A stretch of DNA of 64,000 nucleotides from Vanilla planifolia (taxonomy: Eukaryota > Streptophyta > Magnoliopsida > Asparagales > Orchidaceae): the NCBI GenBank assembly GCA_023846275.1, contig JAIUJO010000144.1, positions 5,001-69,000 on the forward strand, written 5' to 3'. A program made the translations under genes and the position numbers. How positions within the stretch are numbered: position 1 is the stretch's first letter; each line of letters starts with the position of its first letter. Shown here in pieces: positions 36,764 through 51,200 of this stretch. The notes below the pieces were generated by a model. The model did no database searches and was not told the DNA's origin. It saw nothing but the letters and a program-made list of their open reading frames with translations.

Positions 36764-37860
36764 AAACACAATGATAAAGCACTAGATAACACCTCATGTC
36801 GTAATTAACATGTTCGTCATGTAAGGTGACACTTCACAAAGGAATAATGAATGCATTCATGTTTTGAAGCCATTCGTCAAGTTTTGAAACATTGCCACTC
36901 AAGTATAGGATTTTTCAATTACAACCCTCCTTCATAGTGAATGAAGATAAAAATGCTTGGTTTCAAAGACTGTGACAACACTAGTGCAACGACGATCACA
37001 AGTTCAATTGCATTATAAAACAATAAAATTTCCAAGACATAAGAAGTGTGGCATGAACAAGATAATTGCATGGGAACATACAAATCCAATAGAAAAGAAG
37101 GAAACCTATGAATTTCCTCTTTAAAAAGCTTTTGTTAGCACTACAAATAATAATTGTCAACACCAAGCCAAGCCATAAGAAACACCACCACAAAACAATA
37201 ACCCTTATGCAATAGTGGTCTAAAGTAAATGTAATCCCATTAGCCCAAAGAGATTCAAAGATTTTTAAAAAAAACACAATGGGCCTTATTATGGATGAAG
37301 GCCTTGGTTAACATACACATGGCATGACAACCAACATGTTATACAAAAGTAGCACCATAATACAAATGATTCATTATGGCCTGCACCAATCAACAAACCA
37401 TTAAAATGGCTAAAAGGTATTGCACCTCACAAATTGAGGTTGTGTAGCACGAGCCATGTAATTATAAAATTTTTTCCGAGGTCCAAGGAAAGGTAGCAAC
37501 CACACTACGTGCTCTAAATTTTGCTAGCTGTGAAGCAACATCATGTTAATCACTTTAAAAAGTTTTAATTTTACAAGAACTAGGTCACACTTGTAAGGCC
37601 CCACCATGTTGCATGGATAGGAATACATAACATGAGGGTGAGGCTTTCCTCCATGCATCATACCATGTACAGGTAATAGCTCACTCAACCAACACATGGC
37701 CATGTCTAATTTGCACCATAGAACTTTCACTTTGATATTGGAAAATATCAATCAAAATAAAGCTCCAAGTAGTAAGAAAAGTGTGACAATTTCACTTTTT
37801 GCCATGTCAAGTCCCTGTTAGACTGACACCTTATTCTTGCTTCACTTATCCTAAGATATG
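36764..37860 (-). other. Probable rDNA 5' external spacer, inverted copy
   Basis: This stretch precedes the inverted 18S. 'gtgtgacaatttcactttt' near 37,782 is the complement of the block 'gtgaaattgtcacac' in the left external spacer, at almost the same distance from 18S. No gene is seen; ORFs at 36,996-37,277 and 37,524-37,751 have no recognisable homology. Confidence 0.6.
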
Positions 37861-38660
37861 GCAATGGGGAGAAAAGGCCATGCAATTCAAGCACAAAATG
37901 TTGCATGTGAAGAATTCAAACTCATAGGACACTGAGGTGCTACCATACATCATACAACAAAATGCCTAGAAGTTTGATGAAAAAGGCATTGCTAAAAGCA
38001 GATGGCACTACTAAACTTTCACTACAACATAAGAAAAATTATACTTCACAAAGCCCTACACATAGGAAAAAGAGTGACACTTTGAACATGCATAATGATA
38101 AGCTTTTAATTGGGCATCACCTAATATAAGAACCAACATATCACAGTGCTAAAAATCCCAAAAAATGTTACACCACAAGTCACATGCACAACATGTCACA
38201 AACCACACTTAAGAACTATGAACAAATGCATATGCCTAAGGACGAAGCATAACATGCACAAACCCTTGTGCATATTGCCTCATCCAACTCTTTTGTCATC
38301 ATAGATGGCACCGTGCCACAAATTAACACTTGAGAGTTGTATGGAAGAGGAGTTTTCTAATAGGACATCACCTTGTCATTGCATCAGTAGTCAATAATGG
38401 AAACATCCTAAACGAAGTTGCACTTTGTCGACCCAAATACACACATTAGTTGTAATAAGGAGTGCACATACTTGCTACTACATGTGAAAATATTACACTA
38501 TCGATGTATTAGTGCACCCAGTGTTGTGCCACACATGCAAGCATAACAACATAAGGCTAAGGCTACAACCAAGCTTGCACAAAGCCTATTACATAATGCA
38601 CATCCAATTGTCAGTTTACTACTAGCCACATCATATTGCATATTTCCTTTAGTGGATTGT
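37861..38660 (-). repeat. rDNA intergenic spacer subrepeats, inverted copy
   Basis: The marker blocks of the spacer family appear as their complements: 'tgcctcatccaactctttt' near 38,276 (for 'aaaagttggatgaggca'), 'cataacatgcacaaaccctt' near 38,247, and 'acataatgcacatccaattg' near 38,590. About two to three units remain. Confidence 0.75.
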
Positions 38661-39146
38661 ATGTTATGAAAGTTCTATCTATGAAAAAATAAAGTCTCAT
38701 ATTAAGCTATTACCATATCGAAGTGTTAGCACCCTACAACTGTAAAAATTTTAAAAAAAATTTACACTTCGTGATCCTCATTACTCATGCACACAGAATG
38801 TTGAGCACATATAAATCTCATTTTCAAGTGATGAAGATTTCTACGTTTTTAGATAAATTTATGTTACACAATAAAAGAAAAAATAATAAAAAATGTTTCT
38901 TTTAATTTTTTTTTAAAAAGTTAAATTATCGATAAAAAATTAGCACAACATATGGTGTATTGGATCGTGTCGTGTTGTGCTGGATCGAACATGTCCGAAT
39001 AATAACGAATGGGGTCCGACCTAGACCAACTGGGGAACAACCCAATTCTCTAGAAGTTCATCAGTTTTCATTACGAATTGGCTACGGATGAGTGGGAAAG
39101 CTTAGTATGATATTTTTCTTCTCTTTTTATGCTATTCCATTGACCG
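38661..39146. other. Region upstream of the kinesin relic
   Basis: From about 38,940 the base composition becomes noticeably richer in G+C than on either side, as in a gene's 5' region. I could not identify a convincing TATA box, an untranslated-region intron or coding sequence. An A-rich run lies near 38,871-38,931. Confidence 0.4.
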
Positions 39147-42100
39147 ATGGAGAAGATCTGTATCACTATGCATGCAAGGTCTATTTCTCCTGAAGTGTCT
39201 CAAACAGCCCTTGGAGAATCTTTGAGAATTCCATCTTCCTTGTTAATCGTTCAACCGTGCTTGAGTTAGGTAAGTCCCCACCACCACCAGTACTACTCGA
39301 GATATATTGTTGCCCTAATAATCTTCAAGACCAAAACCTCTTTATTTAACCTTAGACGGGGTTTTTGGGGATGACTGCAAGATGGTTGAAATTTTTGACA
39401 GTCGGGCAAAAGATATTGTTGCCTTTGTTGTTCAAGGATTTAATGGTATGTCAATATTTGTTTTCCTTATGTATGATTTTAGCATAATTTAATTATGAAT
39501 TCTTGATAAAGTCTATACGTTGATACCATGGATACCTAGATGCTTGATTGCAGCTCCCAGGACATTTTTTTGTACCTTATGAATTTCTTCAAAGTTGAGT
39601 ACAGGAAATCCGGGCACGAAGACTTACATAAGAAATTTGAAATGCTATCTCATTTTTTTTGTTGAAAATTGATCCACATTTTTTGAAAGCTTAAAATTTT
39701 TTCTTTTTTTTTTCAAATATTTGAATTTTTTACCATAAAAGTTGACCGAGGTAAATGCGGTGAGCTGCAATTCATGGATGTGAAAGGTCAATGTTAGTCT
39801 TATTTTTTCATTTTCCACAGAAAACGTTTTTTCTGATTTATTTGTGTCATATGAATCGTTGTATCAAATTGTTAAGGCATGGAAGGCATTTGAAGCATAG
39901 GTAGCAAAAGGGAAGCAACCAACAGCTAGGGCATATTGAGCCCTAGGTGGATGTAAGACTTTATAAATGAGTGCCATATCGCAGGTTTGGAATACACTAC
40001 ATCCTAATAGGCTAGGCATAATGGAGGGAGATTTAATGTCAATCTATACGATTTATGTTTAGGATAAAAGTTAAATGATTTGATTTTTTTATTACAATAA
40101 GAATTATTATTTATATAGATAAAATAATTGATAAATTCATAATAAAAACTTAATTAATTTCATTTATTCAAAAGGAAATTATACATAGCTTTAATATAAT
40201 AAGTTTTGAAATAATAATATATTGCTGATTATATAAATCTAAATGATAAGAAGACAATCAATAAAACTAAAAATCTTAAATATTCATCCCAATAGATGAT
40301 CTAGTGTTGGAGGCATGTGACTGTTGCTATAGATTAGTGAGATAAATTTAAAAGTTAATATATGAAACAACATCTAAGTTTGCAAAGCAAACTAATAGAT
40401 GAAATCCCTTGATAAACCTAGAGCAATAAAGATTGGGGTGTAGGTATCCACAAGAGAATGTCAAGGGTTTATGAAGTACATAATAACAATTTCTACATGA
40501 ATATCGTCTTGTAGCTCATAAAAAGTGAAATGAAACACAAAACTAGTATATAAAGTCTAGATGCATGATGTTCACAAATGCAAAAATAATATATGCATCA
40601 ATGTTTGAATCTACTTCCAATTACTTAAATGTTTTAGGCATGTCAATTGAAATATTGCCAAAAACATAAATACCCACATAGATTATGAATATCAACATTA
40701 TGAATAACCAAATTTCAACTTATAAAATCGCTTGTCTGAATTTCAACTATATTTATCATAAAAAAATAGAGTTAGCATGGATCAATATTCTAATATATCT
40801 ACACAAAACAATTACATATATATAAGTAATCATGTACATCACAGTTTACTTTTCAAAAATCTTATATAATATAATCACTTTGTGGATATATTATGGTCAC
40901 CTTAAAATAGGAAGAACCTTATAACTAACCTAAAACAAAAGTAAGGTTATCACTAACTTGAAACAATAGAGTTATCTCTCTGAGAGCTTGTTGACCTAAT
41001 TATCTAATCATAAAATAAAAATGTTATCATTAATTGTGACATTCAACATTCAATTACACTTATATTATATCAGTCATAGAGTTATTAATAATGATGTAAT
41101 AATACTATGCAACATGATCTTTAGATGTATATGTATTGTAGGTATCACATGAGCTGCCAATGTTTATGAAAATGTGTTATGTTCAATAATAAATATGTTC
41201 AATTAGTTTCAAATGAATAAAATTATCATATAAATAACCAACTTGTTAACATGTTACGTGTTTTCTTATTGAGATCATGGAACAATTTTAAGAAATGAAC
41301 TAGCTATAGGCACATTTATCTTTTATTATTTAATGAAAATGAATTGCATATAAAAATTGATTTAACTTAAACTATGAATCAATGTAAGTTCCTCAAGTTG
41401 AAAAATGCATTCTTCTATTTGTTAGGTGTCACTTATTGCAAAATATACATGTTGGGTCCAAGCGTCTTTTAGGTGTGCCATGGTACTTCAACTAGTGCTG
41501 ATTTATACTATTGAAAAGTGATGTCTATACCAAACATATGTTGTACACATTTAAATAATATTAAATTTAATGATTGAATTTATTGTTCTAGTTTTTGTGA
41601 TTCGTTTAATTGATTTTAAACAAGGTAACTTATGCATGATGTGCTCCTTTATCCCTCCAAAACAATTCGTATCATTCTTATATTAGCCATTCCTACAATT
41701 GGCTCTACAATAGTCCATTTGGCTATTATTTCATTTTGAACATTTTTTGTCATTTGTGTGAATGTTGCTTGTGTACTTTCATGTTTTCTCTATTTGAGAA
41801 GAAATAAAAGGCTAAATCGCCATGGTGTCACAGTGTGTCGTATCTTGATAATATGAGAAAAATGCATGTGTTTGAGAAGAAGCTAGAAAACATGGCCAAG
41901 AAATTTTACTTTGTATTATTAAAATAAAAAGATATATGCTATCAAAGAATTTGGCTATCAGGGCAAATAAGTCTTATTTAATTTTAAAATGTACACATCA
42001 TTACATTAAATTAGATATTAAGCACTTATAGTATGAAAAATGGTGTTATTCATTAAAAAAATTTGAAGATGATTAGATACATAATTAAGGTAACATAATA

Positions 42101-42398
42101 AAACACCTAAATAAATCAATATCAAAAGATAGTTTATTACTAATACTCTAATGATAATTTACTAATCAAGTAAATTGGGTCTGAAAAAATATATAAAGCA
42201 ATGTTTGAGGTTCTAACCAATTAGTAGATGGAACTTCAAGTCGCGACATCTATGACAAGATGTTGGATAATGAATGCTTTACCATACGCAATTGAATAAT
42301 ATTAAAAGCCAAAAATATGGAATTTTCTATCATGTATGCAACTCAAGAACAATGAAAATAATGTGCAACAACTCTTAAATGCTATTTAAAGTTATTTA

Positions 42399-42436
42399 TT
42401 TTGATTAATCATGTTAATTTTGATTAATCATGTTAA
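42399..42436. repeat. 19-base direct repeat, two copies
   Basis: 'ttttgattaatcatgttaa' occurs twice in immediate succession, with a third partial copy after it. Confidence 0.9.
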
Positions 42437-45400
42437 TCAAGTTAATTTAATATAACATAAATGTTCACAAAATTTATGTATATCAATATTATCCAATACG
42501 TAATTGTCAAACTTGCCAAATAGACAACATTTATAACCAAGCACATGATATAGCTATTTGGCATCATGATCCACTACTTTCATGCAAAGAATAATATATG
42601 TATATTCATATATGGAGTCATAGATCTTACCATCCAATCGCAATAGCTCATAGGTAATATAATTATCATTTCAGTTTGGGTTAGAAGGATGTTCAACACT
42701 ATTCTTAAATAGAAGATTCATTGCTTCTTGGGCTTTTTTATTAGATTAACCAACCTTTATACAGCATAAGGACACCATTGACCATAAAGTCCCACATACA
42801 ATCATGCCCATATGATCAATGGTGAAGTTATTTTAAATGAAGTGCTACTACTATGCATCATGAGCTTCATATAAATCATTAATATTGTAAATAAATAATT
42901 TTAATGTCAAATGCATTGAATACAGACAACAAGTCATATGTGAATAAAGTAAGAACATAAATAACCAATATGTCACTGCGTATCATTTTCTATCCTTAGA
43001 GATCATACACCAATTGCAAGTATACATATCATATAACAATTTACATGTAAATTTTCTTTGTACTTAAGATATATGATTACAACAAAACAAGTCCTTACAT
43101 GAATTTTAAAATTTTTTAGAATGTATATGTTATACTTTATTTATCATGTATCATTGAATTAAGGAGAGTGTTTGCAACAAAAGCCATAATTTTTCTCTAA
43201 TAGGTAAAACTCAAATATTGCGAAATGTGCTATCCTAAAAGCACTATAATTTGCAAATCAATTTGCACAAATTTTGATGTGAGCTACATATGTGTGACAT
43301 CTAGTTAACTGCATATTTACTTGCATGGATAACACTAATAATAATTTGGTACCAATTGCTAAATTAATTATTCTACCTAAATAAATAAGAAATTTAATAA
43401 ACAATCATGAAGAGATGATCATTAATTTGTTTGAGATTTAGAGATCAAAGTAAGAGCAAGCAAGTGACCAAGAAGTTGTATGTGTAGACCTTAGATTTAT
43501 GAAAAACTATGGCTATGGGGTAGCAAGAGGACAATTTAATATGTAGTTGTTACAAATAAAATACAGTGTCCAGCCATTACAAGAAGAGTTATAACATTAA
43601 ACATAGGAGAATGGTAGTCATTAGGGAGTAGAGAAGATGATCCCTACTATTGTTAATGTGAGGTTTGGTCAAGTTGGGGGCTTGTTCAATGTATTAGTTG
43701 TTCATGTATATAATTTATGGATGTTTGAATGAAGTTGTGCTTATATTTATTTACAATGGATGTAATTATATAATAATTGGCTAAAACATAAGGATTAGAA
43801 AACTGTGGAAATCTTGTTTCATGTATTCTACATGAATTGTTAAGTATAATATGTTGTTGCTTAATGTATAGTACGTCACCCATATGGTGCATCGATTGTA
43901 TAAGGACTAGATAGAGAATTATAAGCAATATGTCAAGGTTATAAAGAGAAACAAAACAATTATATACAATACATGAATTTTTATATACGATACATCGAGT
44001 TCATAACGGGCAACTAGAGAATTGCCTACAATATGTGAATTATTATGTATGATTGGGAGATTCAATGTACAACAAAAGAAGAATAAGAATTGCACATAGT
44101 AGAGAGTAATACCTTATGTGGACATACTATATGTTTAGGTGATGTAGAGTGCTTCAACCTGATATATGCTTCCTAAAAGAATAAAATTGTCTGTGAAATT
44201 TGGGGGTAATTAATTGATTGTGGAGAAACAAAGCTTTAAAAGAATTATCATGAGTACATTTTTGTGATTTAATTTTGTATTTATTTGGAAATTTTTTTGA
44301 GAATTAAATACATGATGAATTGAATTTTGAGTTTTGTGATTTATTTTTTATACAAATGAATTGAACTTTTGTTTAATTGATTTTAGAATATGACTTGAAA
44401 TTTTAGTATGTGCAACATGGATTTTCAAAATCAAAAGATGCGTGAGCAAGAAGAGAACCATTCTAATAACAAAATGGCCAAAATTGCTCAAGGAAAAGGA
44501 AATTAATTGAAGGGAGAGTTTATCAGGGATACAGTTTAGGAGGGTTGTTATGTAAGAAAAAAATAAGAAGAATGTGGGAATGAATCAAGCAAACTATCTT
44601 ATGGAGCAATTCTTAAGCTTACATTCACCACATATTGTAGGCTCTATAGATCATTTCCAATTAGACAACTGCTTAGATAAGATTATGGCGTGCATGGACC
44701 ACAAGAGAGATCTTTTAGTAGTATTAGTGTTAAATAGTGTTGCTAGGCATCGGCGATAAGGCAATGTAGAATCTAATTTGGAGGAAGAGCACATTTTAAA
44801 ATATCTCTAAGAGAATTTTATCAAGCTTTTTTGGAATTTTATATCCTAGAGTTGGCTTTAGAAAATATGTGAGATGAGACTATTCTTGTATGCATTGGAA
44901 TAGTTTGCTGTAAAGAAAGAGATGTAAATTATTTTGGAAGGGTCTATGTGAGAATTAATACTTTATTTTATTTTTCATAATTAACTCTTGTATGAACATG
45001 TTAGGAGTATTTTATGGCTTTTTTAGTTGGCACAATATCTTTAACGTGCATGGCATGACATATGTAACTAATTGGCATTGTATTAGGAAAAAAATAGAAA
45101 AGGATATTTTATCTATGTAAATAAGATATTATTTTCAAGTGCATGAAAAAGAGATTATAAAAGTTAAACAAAGATTTGTCTTAAGAACAAGGCTCTTATA
45201 TTAAAAGAAGAAGTCAATTTGTTACCAAATGGTTTTATCACATTTTGAAGTGTCGTTCGGTGGTGGAATCTAATAATAGAACAAATGATTTGTTGTATCT
45301 CACTCCTGGCTATTATTTAGAGGTGAAACCTAATTTTAAAAGAATATCCAGCGTTTGTTTTGAGGATTAAACTATAACTATTAATAGTAAGGAAAGGAAA

Positions 45401-47939
45401 AAATGGTTGAATAAAGGAAAATATTGAATTAAAAGGGGGCTTGCATTCTAATGGAAGTTTAAAATAAGGTTCAAAATAATTACAAAGAAAATTTAAAAGG
45501 ATTTAATGTAAAGTGTGGAAACATTGCATTGATATATTGCTCTTATTTTAGATAACTTACAAATTATATAATATATTTTGTTATTGGGATCTAACATTTG
45601 TCAGGACCAAATCCTATAGTGCCTTGTATGTTTCTTAGATATTTCTTGTCTGTTGAGCACATGATTTTTGGCTTACTTCATTTTGGCTAAACAATTTTAG
45701 AAAACGAAGACATATAGTAAGATCATTGGCTCAATATTTGCTCATATGGTAATCATACAACAATTTCAAGTATATTTAAACAACATGTTCTAGAAAAGAC
45801 ATTATAATGAAGCATGACCTATTGATGATTTTAAGATATAATAAGCATAAATAGCCCATAAAACTTTATTTAGCATATATGAATAAACTAATGAGAGTCT
45901 TTAATGATGAGAGCTATGCTTATCACACAATTATATGGGAGGGGTGATATTAGCTTTATAGTTTCTTACCTTTTCTTATATGATTGTGTTAGAATTTTGT
46001 TGATATTTGATGCATGAGATGTTGTAACAATTATATTTATTATTTTCATATTTGATAGAATTATTATTTTTAATTTTGATTATATGAACTAATTAAATTG
46101 TGTGAATCATGTCTTTGTGAAAGAGATTTAACTTTTATTTTTTTACCAATCATCTTGGTTTAAAAAAATGATTAAAATCTTTTCAAAATAAAAAATGTTT
46201 TTTCAAAATAAACATTTTCGATTTCTCAAAAAATAAGGGTTAAAAATTTTTTACATTCATAATGGGAAACTTATGTATGGCACTACCTGTTTGATGCTCA
46301 AGATTGCGTGAGTATGTGAGCAAAGTTTCTATATAAAAACATGCAAAAACAATTTATTAATTCATCAACCAATTGGAAATGAGCATATTTTGATCTTAAG
46401 ATAAGATTAGCTTTCTTAAGTCAAGCAGCATTAAGTATCACACCACGTATAGGTCGAGTGGTCAATTTAGCATAAATGATGCATAAAATTATTCCAATAT
46501 CTTTGCTTATAATCTAAAGTTCCATTCTTTCACTAATTGTGGCAACCCACTTTTTTGTAATATGTAGCACAGTTAATAAAAATGCTGTCTTTTTTAGTTA
46601 TGCAACCTCAAAGTTCCATCTTGATCACAAAAAATTGGTAAGTACGTAGGCTAAGTTGATTAAGATTATCATACAACATTGTTCTAGCATTGTCTATTCT
46701 AGTTGGTTTTAGGTAAATCATCTTGTAGATGATAATGTTTCTTGATACAAAATAGTATTGAAAATTTACCCATTGAAAGTGTAAATTGTCCTTGGAGATG
46801 AGATATTCATGATCGTAAATATTGTCTTTTCGTGAGAATTAATCAGCTTCTAGGTTGAGTCTAATTTTACTGAAAGGTTTGTGACTGAAGTTGCACCCCC
46901 AACTTTATTTGCTACAACTTTTATTGGAGTTAAGATCTTATAATCTAATAATCTATTTACTCTAACTTGTTTATGTTCTAAAATTGTGAGAAAATTTTGT
47001 GAAAGCACCTTAAAAAGTATAGGTGCCTTAGGATTCCTGTAAAAGATTGAAAAGAGACCACATTTGAGGGAGTTCATATTGCAAAGGTTTGTATAAATGC
47101 AAACTATTTAGTTTTTAAGAGTTTCACTATTATGTTCACTTATTTTGACCTCAATTGTAACAATGTTGATCATGCATATGAAGAAGATGTTGAAATGATT
47201 TCTTAATAACCAGCATAATGGTATTTTGATAGTTTACAAAGCAAAAGTTGACAACAGTTAAACAAGGAGTTGTGGATTCGTTGCACAAAATACTCCAAGG
47301 GGACCATTCTATTTGAATCAAATTATCATTTGTTGCTATTTGGAACATATCCATCTTTTCTTGTCTCCATGGAATGATATAAATGCTTTATTTCCTTGGG
47401 CATTTTTGTGTTGGGTGATGAGTTAGTCTTAAACTTGTACAATAAGGGATGTTGAGGTATTAGAATTTTGACTTGAAAGTCCATTGAGTTTTAGTAGTTG
47501 TACTGTACAATGCAACTTATATACAATGAACCAAGGTTTTACTATATGTGTTATAGTACTAGTATACATCTTTGGCTTTAAATAATTAAAGGCAAAATTA
47601 GGTAAAACTCATTATCCTGGAATGCACAAATCTGATTTGAACACCCAATGAATTGCAAAGTCACTCGAGCCAAGTTCGACCTGAGCTAATTATGTACAAC
47701 ATTCATGTTAACAACTTATTCAAATTACATGAATAACACCATTAGTTTTTACCAAATATCGAATTAATTATTAGGCCTTAAAAATTAAATTAACAAATTA
47801 TTTTAAATTTTTGTTCTTGTAGGTATGGAACTTGTAAAATAATACTATAGGTTTCTTTTGCTTCCTCACAAAAAGTTTAGCATTAATTAATCAAATAACT
47901 AAAAAAGGAAAATTAGAAAGCATAAGATATTATATGAGA

Positions 47940-48235
47940 CGATTCACATAATGAGGTGATGAAGAAAAGGAAGAATGGCAACGTGAGCGATAAGGAAGTG
48001 AAATCATAGTAGTTGACTATTGTGGAATTTATGGCAATGACGAAACGTTGTGGCCACTTATGGTAGTGGCTAATGGAGCTCCTTTGTTGCGAGGAGGATG
48101 CTATGGTTTAAGAAATGATGAAACAAGTAAAGGAAGTGGAAAGTGTTGTAGATGAAGGTAATTATGACTTGTAGTAGAGTGGCTATTTGGATGGAAGGAA
48201 AATTAGTGGAGATTTATTCACCAAAATTGTTCTCG
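47940..48235 (+). mobile_element. Ty1/copia RNase H relic
   Basis: On the + strand, TIVEFMAMTKRCGHLW then a stop, then WLMELLC at about 48,020-48,100 matches the copia RNase H block 'ST.EAE.MA...A....LWL..LL.EL'. GDLFTKI near 48,210-48,230 matches the terminal 'ADI.TK.L' block about 40 residues further on. Spacing and order are right for the end of copia pol. I could not find the reverse transcriptase, integrase or LTRs nearby, so the element is a fragment. It lies inside the kinesin intron in the same orientation as the gene. Confidence 0.65.
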
Positions 48236-51200
48236 ATTAAGAAGGCGATCTTAGTTGGATGGTAGAGGCACATTGTAGTGTTTAGCCTTATTGGTTTAGG
48301 CTGATTTCAAATTTTTTGTATTATAATAATGCCACACTTTATGTCTCAAGGGCAAAACTGGCATGCCTTTGATGTATATGACATAATTGACATCATTGAG
48401 GTTGTATATAGGGTTAACATGATAGGATTGTGTTTAAAAAGTTCAAATATTTTATAATTATGAACGTATCTTACAAAATTAGCCAAAGTGTGAAGAAAAT
48501 GCATGATGACTTGTCTCAGGGTAGAGCTTGCTTCAAGAGATAGTTGAACTTAATTCATGAAGCACATCTATGATCATGAGATCTTTCTAAGCATGTCAAT
48601 TTGTTATCGAAGAGTGTTGGAGTCCATTGATTCTTTAGTTGAAGGTGTCGATTAGGAATGCTAATCATTAATGGGAAATTGTTGATTCTCGTGCGATAGA
48701 GATAAGCTATCTAGGGATGTCCTTGAGGATTAACTTGTGGTTATCAAGATTGGAAGCAGGTAAATAGCTCAACTTATATTATGTTAAGGTCTAGGTGAAT
48801 AGTACTACCCTTGATCAATTTTTTTGTCATAATTTTTATTGAAAAGCCAACTAAGCTAGCTTATTCATGTTCATTCTAATATCATCATCATCTATTTGTA
48901 CTTTTTGATAGACAATCTTGATCCATTTTGGTTGACATAGATATTTGGTTTTCCACTTTTTGGTAGGTCGATATATGTACCTTTCTCTCTTTTTAATTTT
49001 TAAATTCTTATACATGTTTTTAATGTTGGTTTCTTTGTATCATTATTTTGTGGGTTTTTGTCTTGCTAGTACATATCTCTTTGAATTCTCCATACTTATA
49101 CACTTGAGTCATGTTTTATAAGAAAATTTGTTTTTAACCTCAATTTCTACATCTTGTTTCTACCAACAAGATGATTTGTAATGTTGGGCACACCTTTTAT
49201 ATCTTCTACGCACTAACTCAGTTGTATTACCAATATAATTAACAATTTTATCTTGCATAGGATTTGTGTTTTGCTTTATCTCCTAGAACATAAATCTAAG
49301 ACTTTTATTATCAAATAAATTTCTTTTCTTATCTTTAAGTTAATATTTTCTATTCTTGGGTAGTTCATTTGTTTTAACTCTTGTGCTTTTAAAAGTAGAC
49401 ATCTTAGATCATTAGTTGATATTGAATGGTTAAACATTTCATGGTATCACCTTGAAATCTTTACATTCTAAAAGTTCTTTTTTCCTTTTTAAGAAACAAT
49501 CAACGTGTTTAAGGGGCTTTTCTTTTCAAGTAATTAATGCTCCTTGTGTTTCTTTAGAAAATACAAGCAATAATAAAATTATATGCTAAGGTGAACTAGA
49601 AAATAATTTAATTATCTTTATTAACTTTCCTAATCCATAACCACCAAGATATTGTTTAAATTCTTTTTTTACTTCTATGCTATTTAAGTCTCTTAAAATT
49701 AAAAAAGTTTTCATGGATGCCTAGTTTTAACTTTTCCAAATCAATGTAAACCTTTCCTTCGTAGATTTAGACCTTTTTTAGGAGTGGTCATTGTCAACAA
49801 TTATAGCTTGCTTTGTTATAATGATCTTTGAAGTTATGATCCTTTCATTAATCCTCATACCATCTATTACACCATTTAATGTTTTATTCAAAATTATGAA
49901 TATTCTTTTTCTATCATGTTTCTAACCAAATTGTCAAAACTTAATCCTAGAGTGTTAAATTATTTTGCAATGTCTCATATCTACTTAGCTTTTTGAAAAC
50001 ACAACATTTGTCTTTCATTGAATAATTATATTCTAAAATTCCATCAGCTTTCTAACTAAAGTACATATATTTTAATATCCTATAATAATTCTTGTGTCAT
50101 TGACTAACCTTTTTATTCCATCATCCAAGATAATGCAGTAGCTCTTGGTCATTTAAGAAAACATTTGGGTGTGCAAAGCTCATGCTTACTTGTCACATTA
50201 TTCATACAATAATATGCATTCCTTCCAAGGGTTGCATTAACATTAATGCAATTTTGTTTGGGCTTCATGTCATTTTTTTGTTAGTTTTACATAGGCTCTG
50301 AATTGCATAACACAACCCTTCACTTCGTTTAAATAGAATATAGACTTGGAAGAAATCCGTTCAACTAGTAGAAAGTTTTAGAAGTTGCAATTCTATGGCT
50401 TGATTCCTGATCTGTTGAATTGACAAGTTGAAAAGGGTGGTAGGGTAGTTCTGAGGCTAGCATCTATTTTATCGATGAAATTAAGGTTCAATATTATTGG
50501 ACAATCTACTTAACTTTTGTTACAAGCCAGTACATGTCCAAAAATATGACAAGTCAATCTAAAAACCCTTTTAAGCAAGATAACGAACAATTAGATTTCT
50601 ATGGCATTATTTCAACAAGGAAAGCGAACATGGGCCATCGATAAAATGAATTAAGCATGCTGCACTCGAACAGGTATAGTTTTCTTAAACTTATATTTTA
50701 GTTTATCATTTATCTTCTCTTCCATTGGTTGAATTTGTTTATGTGTATGTGTTGTAGATAACATTTTAAGTAATAATAGTTTTGCAAGCAATTTCTAATC
50801 GATAAATGTTTTGTTAACATGTACAGTTTTTGCATATGGACATACAAGTAATGGTAAGATGTATAACATGAGAGTGTCTGCTAGTCAACTGGCAAACATA
50901 CCGTTTTTAGTTCATGAGTTATTCAGAATTATTCAAGTGGTGTTTTACCACTGCAACTATAAATCCTTCCAACCCTGTTTTATGAATATTTTTTCATAAT
51001 TTTTTGTCATCATGTTTTATATTTTTTTTGGTGTGTTCCTTTTAGAGGATTGTTCTTTATCTTAATTTTTTGCTTTTATTACACTTGTCATTTTGAACTA
51101 ATAAAATAGTTTAACATCTATGTCATAATTTATAGCATAGAACTCCTGACTATTAAAAATGTTTTTCATCTACCAAACATAGATCTGCTTGTAATTACTA

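Larger units (their letters stand above)
39446..50820 (+). other. Giant intron of the kinesin relic (about 11.4 kb)
   Basis: The intron begins gtatgt directly after the GFN codons. It ends either at 'acag' (50,826), which would drop two residues, or just before 'gtaca' at 50,821, which keeps the family's GTVFAYG sequence but has AT instead of AG at the acceptor. Inside I recognise a copia RNase H relic (47,940-48,235) and short tandem repeats. The rest, 39,450-47,900 and 48,240-50,800, is AT-rich with no gene I can name. An ORF at 44,574-44,759 has no recognisable domain. Confidence 0.7.

Noticed and set aside
42500..42900. MULE/FAR1-like transposase on the - strand
   Set aside because: A short frame looked protein-like, but no zinc finger or catalytic motif could be placed.
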